Part shown: in pieces, positions 7,521 to 14,483 of the stretch
How positions within the stretch are numbered: position 1 is the stretch's first letter
How the letters are laid out: each line of letters begins with the position of its first letter
Assembly: GCF_000732195.1 (NCBI RefSeq)
Contig: NZ_JNNU01000004.1
Location: 1-64,000 of the forward strand
From: Neorhizobium vignae
GTDB taxonomy: Bacteria; Pseudomonadota; Alphaproteobacteria; Rhizobiales; Rhizobiaceae
Direction of reading: 5' to 3'
DNA: 64,000 bases
Program-made: the position numbers and the translations under genes
The notes under the pieces: model-generated
What the model saw: the letters and a program-made list of their open reading frames with translations, nothing else
What the model was told of the DNA's origin: nothing
Database searches by the model: none

Positions 7521-7889
7521 ATGCTCAAAAGCCCTGTTACGTGCGAAGTCCGCTATCGCGTCGATCAACGTCGAATCTCCGAGTTCGAGGCATACGCTCA
7601 GATATGGATCGAACTCATCGAACGCCATGGTGGAAAGCATCACGGCTATTTCACGCCGCGGGACAAGCCCGCGGAGGCCGGCGTAAGCTTTCCCGGCGTG
7701 GGCAAGGAAGGAGCCACTGATATAGCGGTCGCATTATTCACCTTTCCAGATGAGACAACCTACCTACGGTACCGCGAGCAGGTTGCGAAGGATCCGGATG
7801 GAGTAGCCGCGAACGCACGTTTTGGCGAAAATCCTCCGTTCATCAGCTACGAGCGCCTTTTCTTGACGCCATTTCCAAGAACCAGATGA
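7521..7889 (+). CDS. NIPSNAP-like family protein
   Basis: The 122-residue protein has the small alpha/beta ferredoxin-like pattern of NIPSNAP-type proteins: an N-terminal strand (VTCEVRYRVD), a helix containing EFEAYAQIWIELIERHGG, then GYFTPRD, a strand with IAVALFTFPDETTYLRYRE, and a C-terminal FISYERLFLTPF. Family members are small dimeric proteins of mostly unknown role. The ATG at 7521 is chosen because an AAAAGG element lies about 9 nt upstream; an ATG at 7512 is too close to it. It seems intact and stands alone between non-coding stretches of the island. Confidence 0.7.
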   Translation: MLKSPVTCEVRYRVDQRRISEFEAYAQIWIELIERHGGKHHGYFTPRDKPAEAGVSFPGVGKEGATDIAVALFTFPDETTYLRYREQVAKDPDGVAANARFGENPPFISYERLFLTPFPRTR

Positions 7890-8340
7890 TATCGGCATGA
7901 GCCAAGGGCCTTTAGGTGTTTTCAGACAGTCTGCCCCAGACACGCAGAGGGAACGCGAAAGCGACCCGCCGGCGCCCGCCGGGACTAATAGTCGGGCCTC
8001 TCAAGCCGCGAACTCCTGAGCACGAGGAAACTGCTTGTACCATTGCAGCCTATAGAAGCTGTCACATCTGATTTCACGATCCTCGGCGTCAAAGACGTAG
8101 GGGAGGAGCTCACCCCACGACTATAGCGACCCACGCAATCTTACCCCCAAGGACAGCCACCCCTTGAGGGGCCATGGCGTTCTGAGGATGTTCTTGGTAT
8201 GGTCTAGGGGTGCTCCAGTGGTGCTCCAGGGACAACATGCACTATGTTGTTGACACGAGTCACCCTTTGTTGAAAGCTAGCCTTACAAGTCCAGTAGGGA
8301 CCGGTGCTGGTTACACCGGCCCCCTTGGCAGCAGATGCTG
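7890..8340. other. Non-coding stretch with possible gene remnant
   Basis: No complete gene is visible in about 450 bp. On the minus strand from 8120 to 8001 a frame without a start codon reads ELLPYVFDAEDREI and ends RLQWYKQFPRAQEFAA, stop. It looks like the C-terminus of a lost gene. Hairpin-forming sequence (ACCGG, TGCTGGTTA, CACCGG type) lies near 8299-8325. Confidence 0.35.
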
Positions 8341-8469
8341 TTACGGACTTGCTTTCTCAGAGCCGTGTCGAGCAATCGACACGGCTTCCTTTATTTCGAT
8401 CCAGGCGTGTGCGACGTAGTATGCCGCAACCGTCAGGAACGCTGCTGCCAACCAAACCTTGAGGATCAT
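8341..8469 (-). CDS. Very small membrane protein
   Basis: The 42-residue product begins MILKVWLAAAFLTVAAYYVAH, a single N-terminal hydrophobic helix, followed by a short charged tail (EIKEAVSIARHGSEKASP). An AAGGAG ribosome-binding site lies about 7 nt before the ATG, better than most sites in the island, and is the main reason to call it. The frame extends further upstream but the strong site fixes the start at 8469. The function is unknown; a small membrane regulator or a type I toxin-like peptide are possibilities only. Confidence 0.5.
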   Translation of the reverse strand: MILKVWLAAAFLTVAAYYVAHAWIEIKEAVSIARHGSEKASP

Positions 8470-9266
8470 TGACGATCTCCTTTCGTTAGTTGGACGAGCT
8501 AGGATAGGGGGCGTCTTCGACGAAGCGCAAGGCGTAAAATTAAACAAAACCATTGCCCACAGTTGGGCTAAAAAATCTTAAGCAGTTTCAAAGTGATAGC
8601 AAGCGGTCGTCCATAGGATATGTGGACAACGGTGGATAAAGTCACGCCAGAAATCTGAGTAATTCGTGTACGACCGACGAGATTCGTCGTCGACCGAGTC
8701 GCATCTTGATTCTCAATGTATCGTTTTGCAAGCGGGAACCCCCGACGAGTGAGGTTTTTGGCGTAGCCGACCGCTCCTCTTCCCATTTCCGGACCGCGGA
8801 CCTGATCCGCCACGGAGAAGCTATGTCTGAAAGCGTGATGAACCACCTCTCGACTCCGTCCAAGCTGCCGGCCAATGTAGTGTACGATGCCCGCCTACCA
8901 CATCCTTATCATCGAGACCGACCATGGACTCCAGCGTCAACGCGACCATTGCCCTGAAACTTGTCGATGGAAGGTGTCTCTCCACCCTGAAGGGCGATTA
9001 GTCCCTCGAAACGCGACCCCTCTCAACACCGAGACCGGCTTCACCACGTCGCGGATCTTGTGCTCAAAAAGGAGCTCCCCCACTCTCTCGACGGGAAGAC
9101 TGTGGTGACTGAGATCACGTGTGAAGCCGCTGCCTAAACCATGACTATCCCTGATAGTTCAGACCAAGTTCCGCCGGCTGGTCACCGTACTGGGCCCACG
9201 CTTGAGGAATTGGAGCTGGCGCCGATTCGGCCCTCGCAAATAGCTAGCAGATTGAACGCATGATGA

Positions 9267-9280
9267 TTGCAAGCTTGCAA
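9267..9280. repeat. Perfect 14-bp palindrome
   Basis: TTGCAAGCTTGCAA is a perfect palindrome in an AT-rich non-coding stretch, 37 bp before a larger inverted repeat. It could be a regulator-binding site. No adjacent promoter is clear. Confidence 0.5.
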
Positions 9281-9317
9281 GTTTATAGCATCAGCACGAT
9301 TCTACCGTGTGCCATCG

Positions 9318-9353
9318 GACTGCAATCAGACTGCTTTCCTGCTGATTGCAGTC
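9318..9353. repeat. 12-bp perfect inverted repeat with 12-nt loop
   Basis: GACTGCAATCAG at 9318-9329 is exactly complementary to CTGATTGCAGTC at 9342-9353. No T-run follows on either strand, so a simple terminator is unlikely. A recombinase or repressor site, or the end of a lost mobile element, are possible readings. Confidence 0.6.
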
Positions 9354-9729
9354 GAGCTGATCTGGGAATAACAACCAGATTGGAGACATAAACCCAAATA
9401 TTGGACGTCGGCGTTTATCTTCCCCCGGAGGCTACACTTCCCGATACCCTGATCAAATTTGACGGCCGAGGTGTGCTGCGAGGCACTCCGGGAGAATTTG
9501 CCATCCTGACCAAGCGAAGGCCTCGCTGTCGACCTGACGATGACTCTACGTAGTGCATGCTCAAGCGCGTCATTCTCACGACACGGAAAACCCGCACGAG
9601 CCGGCAAGCGAGCGTGCGGGTTCAATTCCTAACATAAGAGCCGAGGGGTGGGCGCAAGCTCATCCCTCACTCCAGCCCACAATATATCCCTTCCCCAAGC
9701 CCCGGCAACCCCGGCGGCTATTTCTTTAG

Positions 9730-10143
9730 GAGCGCCGGCATACTTACCATTCTCATGCCCGCGGATGGGCGTGGAAGGGAGGGACGCACTCGTACCGGAC
9801 CAACCGCTGCGGTGCCTTCTACTTCTCCTGCTCCGAACAGGGCGGCTTCGTTATCGATGCCGCCACTCTCACCGACGAGGAGCTCGTCGCGATCGGCCCC
9901 TACATCGAGCTCGACGACGCAGAGTTTTTCAAGTGGGGCCGGAAGTCGCTCTTCAGCCACCCGTACCGGCGCCGCAGCGGCCGGTATTCAATGATCGCCA
10001 CGCGGACCCACATCAAGTTCTTCCTGCTCGAGGAGGATTGCGATTGGTGCCTCGCGTACCTCTTCACCGGCATCCGCCGCGGAGCGGATATGGAGGCTGC
10101 ACAGCGAACCTTCCACCGTTACTTCAAGGATAAAATAACATAA
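9730..10143 (+). pseudogene. 5'-truncated gene resembling DUF7007-type island proteins
   Basis: An open frame of 137 codons runs from just after a TAG at 9727 to the TAA at 10141 and contains no start codon in its first part. It reads as a real protein: HARGWAWKGGTHSYR, FYFSCSEQGGFVIDA, FFLLEEDCDWCLAYLFTGI, and a C-terminal helix. The order of a GGF-containing strand followed by an EEDCDW motif resembles the DUF7007 family of small rhizobial element proteins; I assign this from memory of the motif. The N-terminus is missing or moved out of frame, so it is called a pseudogene. Confidence 0.5.
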
Positions 10144-10178
10144 CCACGGTATTTTTGCCGGATTTAGAGCCGCTTCGG

Positions 10179-11081
10179 CTATACTTTTCCGGCTTTCCAT
10201 TCATTGAGGACAATGTTGAAGATAGTATGTAAAACGCTATCCGCTGGAACTTTAAAACCACTGGTAATGAGACGCCGCTTCGCAGCTTGAACCACAGCGC
10301 CTGCCTCTGAGCTGCTAAGACGCATTGGATCCTGGATGTCGACCTCTTCGAATGCGAGGAACATTATGTCGCGAAGTGCGTCGGGAGTAAGGCCAATGAT
10401 TCTCTTATTCGCGAAATCGCCGCTCAACAGAGAATTGTTGAGGTCGGTGTCCGATCTGCTGAGTGCTCTCGTAAGGTGAGCAACGTCGCGCTGCAATGAG
10501 GTTAGCGTCTCGATGACGTATTCGCTCGCTGGCAGTTCGGTTGTGTCTACTTTTGCCGCTACGAATTTGCCAAAGTTTCCGAGGAATGGAGAATACTCAG
10601 GCTTTGATTGCTTGGCCTCTCTGCTCGATATGATCGCCTTCGTAAGTTTATTCTCAAGGTCTTCAACATCGTCAAAGCGCAGATCCGAACGATACCCGAT
10701 GTGTTTGATAGGCGAGGTATCGAACGAATAACTGGTCTGGTCGTCTTTAATAATGACCGTGGGCTTATCGAATGCCAGTCTCAACCCGAGTTCAAACATC
10801 ACGTTTGGGTTTTTGCCGCTGACATCTACGATGACGATCTCATCATCATATAGGTTTTGAACAATGCTCGCGTGGATGATAGCGGTTTCCTCACTCTCGC
10901 TGACGAGACGCGGAACCATGTCACTTTTGACAACTGCACGATCGATCACTCGTCTTACGCGATCCCAATGGCCGATGTCGTAGCCGTCGATATGTGAAAT
11001 GGGCATCACGATGCCGCAAGTCTTCTGCACGGCGTCCTTCTTATCTTTTGCGTCTCGGTTTGCATCCGACTGCTTATTCAT
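10179..11081 (-). CDS. NDRT/TIR-like nucleotide-processing domain protein, candidate defence effector
   Basis: The 300-residue protein starts at the ATG at 11081; the frame continues upstream without support. The N-terminal half (about 20-140) has the nucleoside 2-deoxyribosyltransferase/TIR-like pattern: GIVMPIS, a helix, ASIVQNLYDDEIVIVDVSG, then KNPNVMFELGLRLAFDKPTV. The NPNVxxELG sequence with a conserved Glu is typical of NDRT-fold proteins that cleave nucleotides, including effectors of retrons and other anti-phage systems. The C-terminal part (about 210-300) is helical and unrecognised. No reverse transcriptase, cyclase or sensor gene is adjacent. Location beside an integrase fits a defence cargo gene; that role is inference. 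Confidence 0.7.
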   Translation of the reverse strand: MNKQSDANRDAKDKKDAVQKTCGIVMPISHIDGYDIGHWDRVRRVIDRAVVKSDMVPRLVSESEETAIIHASIVQNLYDDEIVIVDVSGKNPNVMFELGLRLAFDKPTVIIKDDQTSYSFDTSPIKHIGYRSDLRFDDVEDLENKLTKAIISSREAKQSKPEYSPFLGNFGKFVAAKVDTTELPASEYVIETLTSLQRDVAHLTRALSRSDTDLNNSLLSGDFANKRIIGLTPDALRDIMFLAFEEVDIQDPMRLSSSEAGAVVQAAKRRLITSGFKVPADSVLHTIFNIVLNEWKAGKV

Positions 11082-11250
11082 CCTGCGCCCCACTAGATAT
11101 TTGCGAGTTTCCGTCCCTGCTAACGATCTATACCTCTGCGGGTGATTTGCGAAAGTCCTTGCACGCGGAAATCCCACAATCCGTTTAGGATCGCCTTCGG
11201 ACGCGAACCTTTGGCTATGGCAACCCAGGAAGGCACTTGCCGCTGCAGCC

Positions 11251-11385
11251 GTGGATTTCAATCAGCTTGAGATCTGGTGGGACGTGATGGATAAGCGAAA
11301 TCTAACGCAGCCGATCGACCTCCCCGCTATAATAGCAAGTAGCAGAAAGGAAGGTGATGCCTCTTGGGTCCCATCGAACCGTTAG
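11251..11385 (+). CDS. Possible small protein upstream of a terminator
   Basis: A 44-codon frame from the GTG at 11251 reads VDFNQLEIWWDVMDKRNL and continues in protein-like fashion to a TAG at 11383. There is no good ribosome-binding site; the ATG at 11287 is an alternative start. A terminator-like hairpin begins 12 bp after the stop, which is the main support. It could also be chance. Confidence 0.3.
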   Translation: MDFNQLEIWWDVMDKRNLTQPIDLPAIIASSRKEGDASWVPSNR

Positions 11386-11396
11386 ACTTGTGACCT

Positions 11397-11418
11397 GGCC
11401 CGCCGCGTGCGGGCCTTT
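11397..11418 (+). terminator. GC-rich hairpin, likely terminator
   Basis: GGCCCGC (11397-11403) pairs with GCGGGCC (11409-11415) around a five-base loop and is followed by TTT. It lies after the small frame ending at 11385 and before the integrase operon. Confidence 0.6.
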
Positions 11419-11427
11419 CGCTTTCTG

Positions 11428-11440
11428 ACTACACTATACT
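11428..11440 (-). promoter_or_regulatory. Copy 4 of the island motif (AGTATAGTGTAGT)
   Basis: Read on the minus strand it matches the 13-bp motif at 12 of 13 positions. It lies 73 bp before the start of the small secreted-protein gene that opens the integrase operon, so it could control integrase expression. Confidence 0.4.
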
Positions 11441-11512
11441 CGGAAACTTCCCCCATTCCGCGCAAACAAATCCGCGACTAACTTCCCCTCACCAACAACC
11501 AAGGAATTATAC

Positions 11513-11668
11513 ATGAAGAAGCTCTTCCTTGGGGCGGCTCTCGCCCTCGCATGCCTTTTTTCCAGCCCTGCCGCCGCGCTGCCGCTCTGCACCGGAGCAG
11601 CATCTGACCCCTATAGCCAAGCCAGCGAGATCCGCGAATACGCGCGACCGGTGGAGGATAACCAGTGA
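11513..11668 (+). CDS. Small secreted peptide, first gene of the integrase operon
   Basis: The 51-residue product starts with a typical signal peptide: MKKLFLGAALALACLFSS, then Pro-Ala-Ala-Ala as the likely cleavage region. The mature part would be only about 27 residues with one Cys. An AAGGA element lies 9 nt before the ATG. The TGA overlaps the GTG start of the next gene (11665), so the genes are coupled. No family is recognised. Confidence 0.55.
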   Translation: MKKLFLGAALALACLFSSPAAALPLCTGAASDPYSQASEIREYARPVEDNQ

Positions 11669-11880
11669 GCAAGGTCGCCTTCAAGCAGGCTGACATGGAG
11701 CGGATTTTCAAGGCGGCCGCTAAAGCTGGGGCCGTCGTCCAGATGGACATGAAAACACTTCTCGCAACGATCTTGCCGCTAGATATCGAGAAACTTGTTG
11801 ACGGTGAGGGCAATTCGCTGGGCAACCTTCCAATGGGCAATTTCGCCCTCGATGGAAAGGAGAATTGGGATGAGGACTGA
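11665..11880 (+). CDS. Hypothetical protein between secreted peptide and integrase
   Basis: The 71-residue protein starts at a GTG that overlaps the stop of the previous gene; a GGAGG element 9 nt upstream supports it. It is helical and charged, with SKVAFKQADMERIFKAAAKA near the start. Its end overlaps the integrase start by 11 bp. In rhizobial elements short proteins like this often precede the integrase and could act as a directionality factor or antirepressor, but no helix-turn-helix is clear here. Confidence 0.6.
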   Translation: MSKVAFKQADMERIFKAAAKAGAVVQMDMKTLLATILPLDIEKLVDGEGNSLGNLPMGNFALDGKENWDED

Positions 11881-13033
11881 TAGGCCAGGTTACCAGTGCC
11901 GGCCAAAGAAGGACGGCACGCCCGTCCATTACTGGAATCCACACCGGGCGGTGAAAGGCGCATCGAAAAGCCTTTCGCTTATCCGTTTGCCCGACGAAAG
12001 TACCAACGAACAGATTGCGGCCGAATGCCAACGCCTCACCAATCAACTGCGAGCTGAAGTGAGAAAGGCAGGAGCCGAACCAGCGTTCGACGGTAGCATA
12101 AGGTCGCTGATCGAACGATATCGGTATGACAAGACTAGTTCTTGGCATAGCGTGAAGCACTCGACCCGCATCCGCGACTATGAACCGAGCCTACGAGTGC
12201 TGACGAAGACCGTCGGCGATCGTGACATCAATGTCCTTCGAGGGTCCGACTTCAATCGCTGGTTTAGCCAGTGGCGGAAGAAGGGCCATCGGCGGGCAAG
12301 CGGAGCGATGAAACTTCTGCGCATCATTCTGTCTTACGGAGCAGGCGAGCGGCTGCGAGGTTGCAAGCAGGCTCGGGATATCCTCTCGGATATGCGCTTC
12401 GAGCTCCCTGCATCTCGCGATGTCGCAATGACCTACGATCAGTGCCTCGCCATTGTGAAGATGAGTGCGGAGCTGAACTGCCCGTCGATCGGGTTTGTCG
12501 AAGCACTGAAGTTCGAATCGGCGCTGCGCCGGATCGACGTGATCGGTGAATGGGCGCCGCCTGAGGAAGGCGGAGCGTTCCGCTGGAGAGGCCCAACAGC
12601 TCAGAGCCTGTCCAAGGATCTCATCCTCAAACTGAAGACAAGCAAAAACGGCGCCGAGGTCGCTCGCGACCTATATGCCATGCCGCTCGTCGTTGAGGCA
12701 CTGAAATCCTATACCATCCCCGAGATCGGCCCCATCGTCATCGACGAGGATCATGGTAAGCCGTATTGGGAAAATCGCTACACGGAGAAATTCCGTAAGG
12801 TGAGAGATAAGGCCGGTGTTCCTGCGAACGTCTGGTCGATGGATTCGCGCGCTGGCGCGGTTTCGGAAACGGTCGAGGCGACCGGATCTCTGGCGCTTGC
12901 CAGCGAACTGGCGACGCACTCGACAACGAAGATGACGAAAAAATACAGCCGCGGCGACGGTCTTGAGACCAGCCGTCGAATCGCCGAAGCACGAAAGGCG
13001 AACCGTCTTAGTGCAACGGCAGTGAAACAGTGA
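11870..13033 (+). CDS. Tyrosine recombinase (integrase) of a tRNA-Gly-integrated element
   Basis: The 387-residue enzyme would catalyse site-specific integration and excision. The start at 11870 has an AAAGGAG element about 5 nt upstream. The N-terminal half should hold the arm- and core-binding domains. The catalytic domain shows the first Arg in LKFESALRRIDV, a box II reading WSMDSRAGA in which Met takes the place of the usual His before the second Arg, ATHSTTKMT corresponding to the GHSS region, and the nucleophile Tyr in MTKKYSRG. Similar box II variants occur in rhizobial phage integrases. The gene ends 31 bp from the tRNA-Gly 3' end, which implies that tRNA as attachment site. Confidence 0.9.
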   Translation: MRTDRPGYQCRPKKDGTPVHYWNPHRAVKGASKSLSLIRLPDESTNEQIAAECQRLTNQLRAEVRKAGAEPAFDGSIRSLIERYRYDKTSSWHSVKHSTRIRDYEPSLRVLTKTVGDRDINVLRGSDFNRWFSQWRKKGHRRASGAMKLLRIILSYGAGERLRGCKQARDILSDMRFELPASRDVAMTYDQCLAIVKMSAELNCPSIGFVEALKFESALRRIDVIGEWAPPEEGGAFRWRGPTAQSLSKDLILKLKTSKNGAEVARDLYAMPLVVEALKSYTIPEIGPIVIDEDHGKPYWENRYTEKFRKVRDKAGVPANVWSMDSRAGAVSETVEATGSLALASELATHSTTKMTKKYSRGDGLETSRRIAEARKANRLSATAVKQ

Positions 13034-13064
13034 AACGCGATTTTCTTTAAGTTATTGAAGTTGC

Positions 13065-13138
13065 TGGAGCGGGTGAAGGGAATCGAACCCTCGTATTCAG
13101 CTTGGGAAGCTGCTGCTCTACCATTGAGCTACACCCGC
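13065..13138 (-). tRNA. tRNA-Gly (anticodon CCC), right-hand attachment site of the island
   Basis: The minus strand folds as a tRNA: acceptor GCGGGTG pairs with CACCCGC, D-arm GCTC/GAGC, anticodon loop TTCCCAA (anticodon CCC), T-loop GGTTCGATTCC, and an encoded CCA (13065-13067). One mismatch closes the anticodon stem. The 3' half faces the integrase gene, as expected when a tyrosine recombinase uses the tRNA 3' end as core. No second copy of the 3' end was found to the left in this window. Confidence 0.95.
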
Positions 13139-13192
13139 GTCGGTCTGCAGACTTCCAACAGACGGCATCGACTGTCAAGCCAGAGGGTGGCG

Positions 13193-14287
13193 TCAGACGC
13201 GAAAATGCTTCGACAGCTTCAGGCCCTGCGCCTGATAGTTCGAGCCGAGACCTGCGCCGTACATGCCTTCGGGTTTTTCCAGCATGTGTTCGTAGACCAG
13301 GCGGCCGACGATCTGGCCGTCTTCGAGAATGAAGGGGACCTCGTGACTGCGCACTTCGAGCACCGCGCGGCTGCCCCGCCCCCCTGCCGCCTCGTGGCCG
13401 AAGCCCGGATCGAAGAAACCGGCATAATGGACGCGGAACTCGCCGACCAGCGGATCGAAGGGCGTCATCTCCGCTGCATAGAGCGGCGGCACGTGCACCG
13501 CCTCGCGCGAAACGAGGATATAGAATTCGTCCGGATCGAGGATAAGCTCGTTGCGGCCGCGGCTGTAAAGCGGCTCCCAGAAATCGAAGATGTCGTGCTG
13601 AGCCTTCTTGTCGACATCGACGACAGCCGTGTGGTGTTTGCCGCGATAGCCGATCAGGCCGACGCTATCGCCGGAAAGATCGATCGACAGTGCGATGCCG
13701 CCGCCCGAGACATTCGGCCTGGCGGACGCCACGAGGGTTTCGTCATTGTGGAGCTGCAGGAGATCCGGCTCGCCGAGCAGCGCATTGCCGACCCGGAAGC
13801 GGATCTGCGACAGGCGCGAGCCGCGGCGCACCACGATCGGGAAGGTGCGGGGCGAGATTTCGAGATAGAGCGGGCCGGAATATCCGGCGGGGATCTTGTC
13901 GAACTCCTGGGCATAATCGGTGATCACGCGGGTAAAGATGTCGAGGCGACCGGTGGAGCTCTTAGGGTTAGCCGAGGCCGACATGTTGGCCGGCAGGTCC
14001 AGCCGTTCCATCAGCGGCACGATGTAGACGCAGCCGGTTTCCAGCACAGCACCTTCGGAAAGATCGATGACATGCAGCTTGAGGCGATCGAGCTTATCGG
14101 AGACCAGGCTCTTCGGACCCGGCATGAAGCTGGCGCGGACGCGGAATGCCTTGGCGCCGAGGCGCAGGTCGAGGCTTGCGGGCTGGACCTGGTCTAGATC
14201 GAGCTCCCGCTCGGAGATCAGCCGTCCACTGTCGAAGAGCGCCGCGATCGCGCGGTCCGCTAATATTCCTGTTTCGCGAGCCATCAT
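13193..14287 (-). CDS. dcd: dCTP deaminase, double-domain form
   Basis: The 364-residue enzyme deaminates dCTP to dUTP for thymidylate synthesis in the cytoplasm. It is about twice the length of E. coli Dcd and consists of two dUTPase-fold halves, as usual in Rhizobiales. The first half carries ANPKSSTGRLDIFTRVITD and QPASLDLRLG; the second carries PGFGHEAAGGRGSRAVLEV and FILEDGQIVGRLVYE. The frame stays open upstream to 14494, but GAGAGA just before the ATG at 14287 supports that start (MMARETG). It is divergent from metZ. The island integrated between this gene's neighbour tRNA-Gly and whatever lies left, leaving dcd untouched. Confidence 0.9.
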   Translation of the reverse strand: MMARETGILADRAIAALFDSGRLISERELDLDQVQPASLDLRLGAKAFRVRASFMPGPKSLVSDKLDRLKLHVIDLSEGAVLETGCVYIVPLMERLDLPANMSASANPKSSTGRLDIFTRVITDYAQEFDKIPAGYSGPLYLEISPRTFPIVVRRGSRLSQIRFRVGNALLGEPDLLQLHNDETLVASARPNVSGGGIALSIDLSGDSVGLIGYRGKHHTAVVDVDKKAQHDIFDFWEPLYSRGRNELILDPDEFYILVSREAVHVPPLYAAEMTPFDPLVGEFRVHYAGFFDPGFGHEAAGGRGSRAVLEVRSHEVPFILEDGQIVGRLVYEHMLEKPEGMYGAGLGSNYQAQGLKLSKHFRV

Positions 14288-14372
14288 GTCTCTCTCAAGT
14301 TTTCGACGCGACAAAACCAAATGCGAGCCATTGACGCAAGCGGGGCGCGGCGCTATGCCAATCTTATCCCGT

Positions 14373-14420
14373 GGTGATTTGGCCGGTCGGCTTGCAGCCA
14401 CGTTAAATAAGTGGCTAAAA
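14373..14420 (+). promoter_or_regulatory. SAM-II riboswitch aptamer
   Basis: The sequence matches the SAM-II consensus of alphaproteobacteria: GTGATTTG, a GCCGGTCGG stem strand, the invariant CTTGCAGCCACGTTAAA, and AAGTGGCTAAAA, which form the H-type pseudoknot that binds S-adenosylmethionine. It lies about 65 nt upstream of metZ, one of the genes this riboswitch class controls. It is followed directly by alternative hairpins including a terminator. Confidence 0.93.
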
Positions 14421-14463
14421 AGACCGGGTGCGAAACCGGTCTGCTTATGCGACCGGTTTTTTT
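14421..14463 (+). terminator. Attenuator of metZ: alternative antiterminator and terminator hairpins
   Basis: AGACCGG (14421-14427) can pair with CCGGTCT (14436-14442). Alternatively AAACCGGTC (14433-14441) pairs with GACCGGTTT (14451-14459), followed by seven T residues in total (14457-14463), an intrinsic terminator. The two share bases and exclude each other. SAM binding to the aptamer directly upstream would favour the terminator; the direction is inferred from the class. Confidence 0.75.
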
Positions 14464-14483
14464 GTTCTGAATGGGGAACACGC

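Larger units (their letters stand above)
8470..9729. other. Long degraded intergenic region (about 1.26 kb)
   Basis: No intact gene is supported. A fragment near 8924-9000 starts MDSSVNATIALKLVDGRCLS and stops after 25 codons; about 40 bp on, in another frame and without a start, SQHRDRLHHVADLVLKKELP and the end TEITCEAAA, stop (9136) read like the tail of the same or a neighbouring lost gene. Two palindromic elements lie at 9267-9280 and 9318-9353. The rest shows no coding pattern that I can defend. Confidence 0.4.

Noticed and set aside
7103..7528. Minus-strand frame beginning with a HAD-like KAILFDCGQTLGF
   Set aside because: Nothing after the first 15 residues fits a HAD enzyme, and it overlaps the start of the NIPSNAP-like gene and non-coding sequence. 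Judged a chance frame.
9140..11400. Possible retron around the NDRT-like gene
   Set aside because: No reverse transcriptase gene and no convincing msr/msd-type structure is present on either side.
13055..14197. Plus-strand frame through tRNA-Gly and dcd
   Set aside because: It crosses the tRNA gene and is antisense to the clear dCTP deaminase gene.
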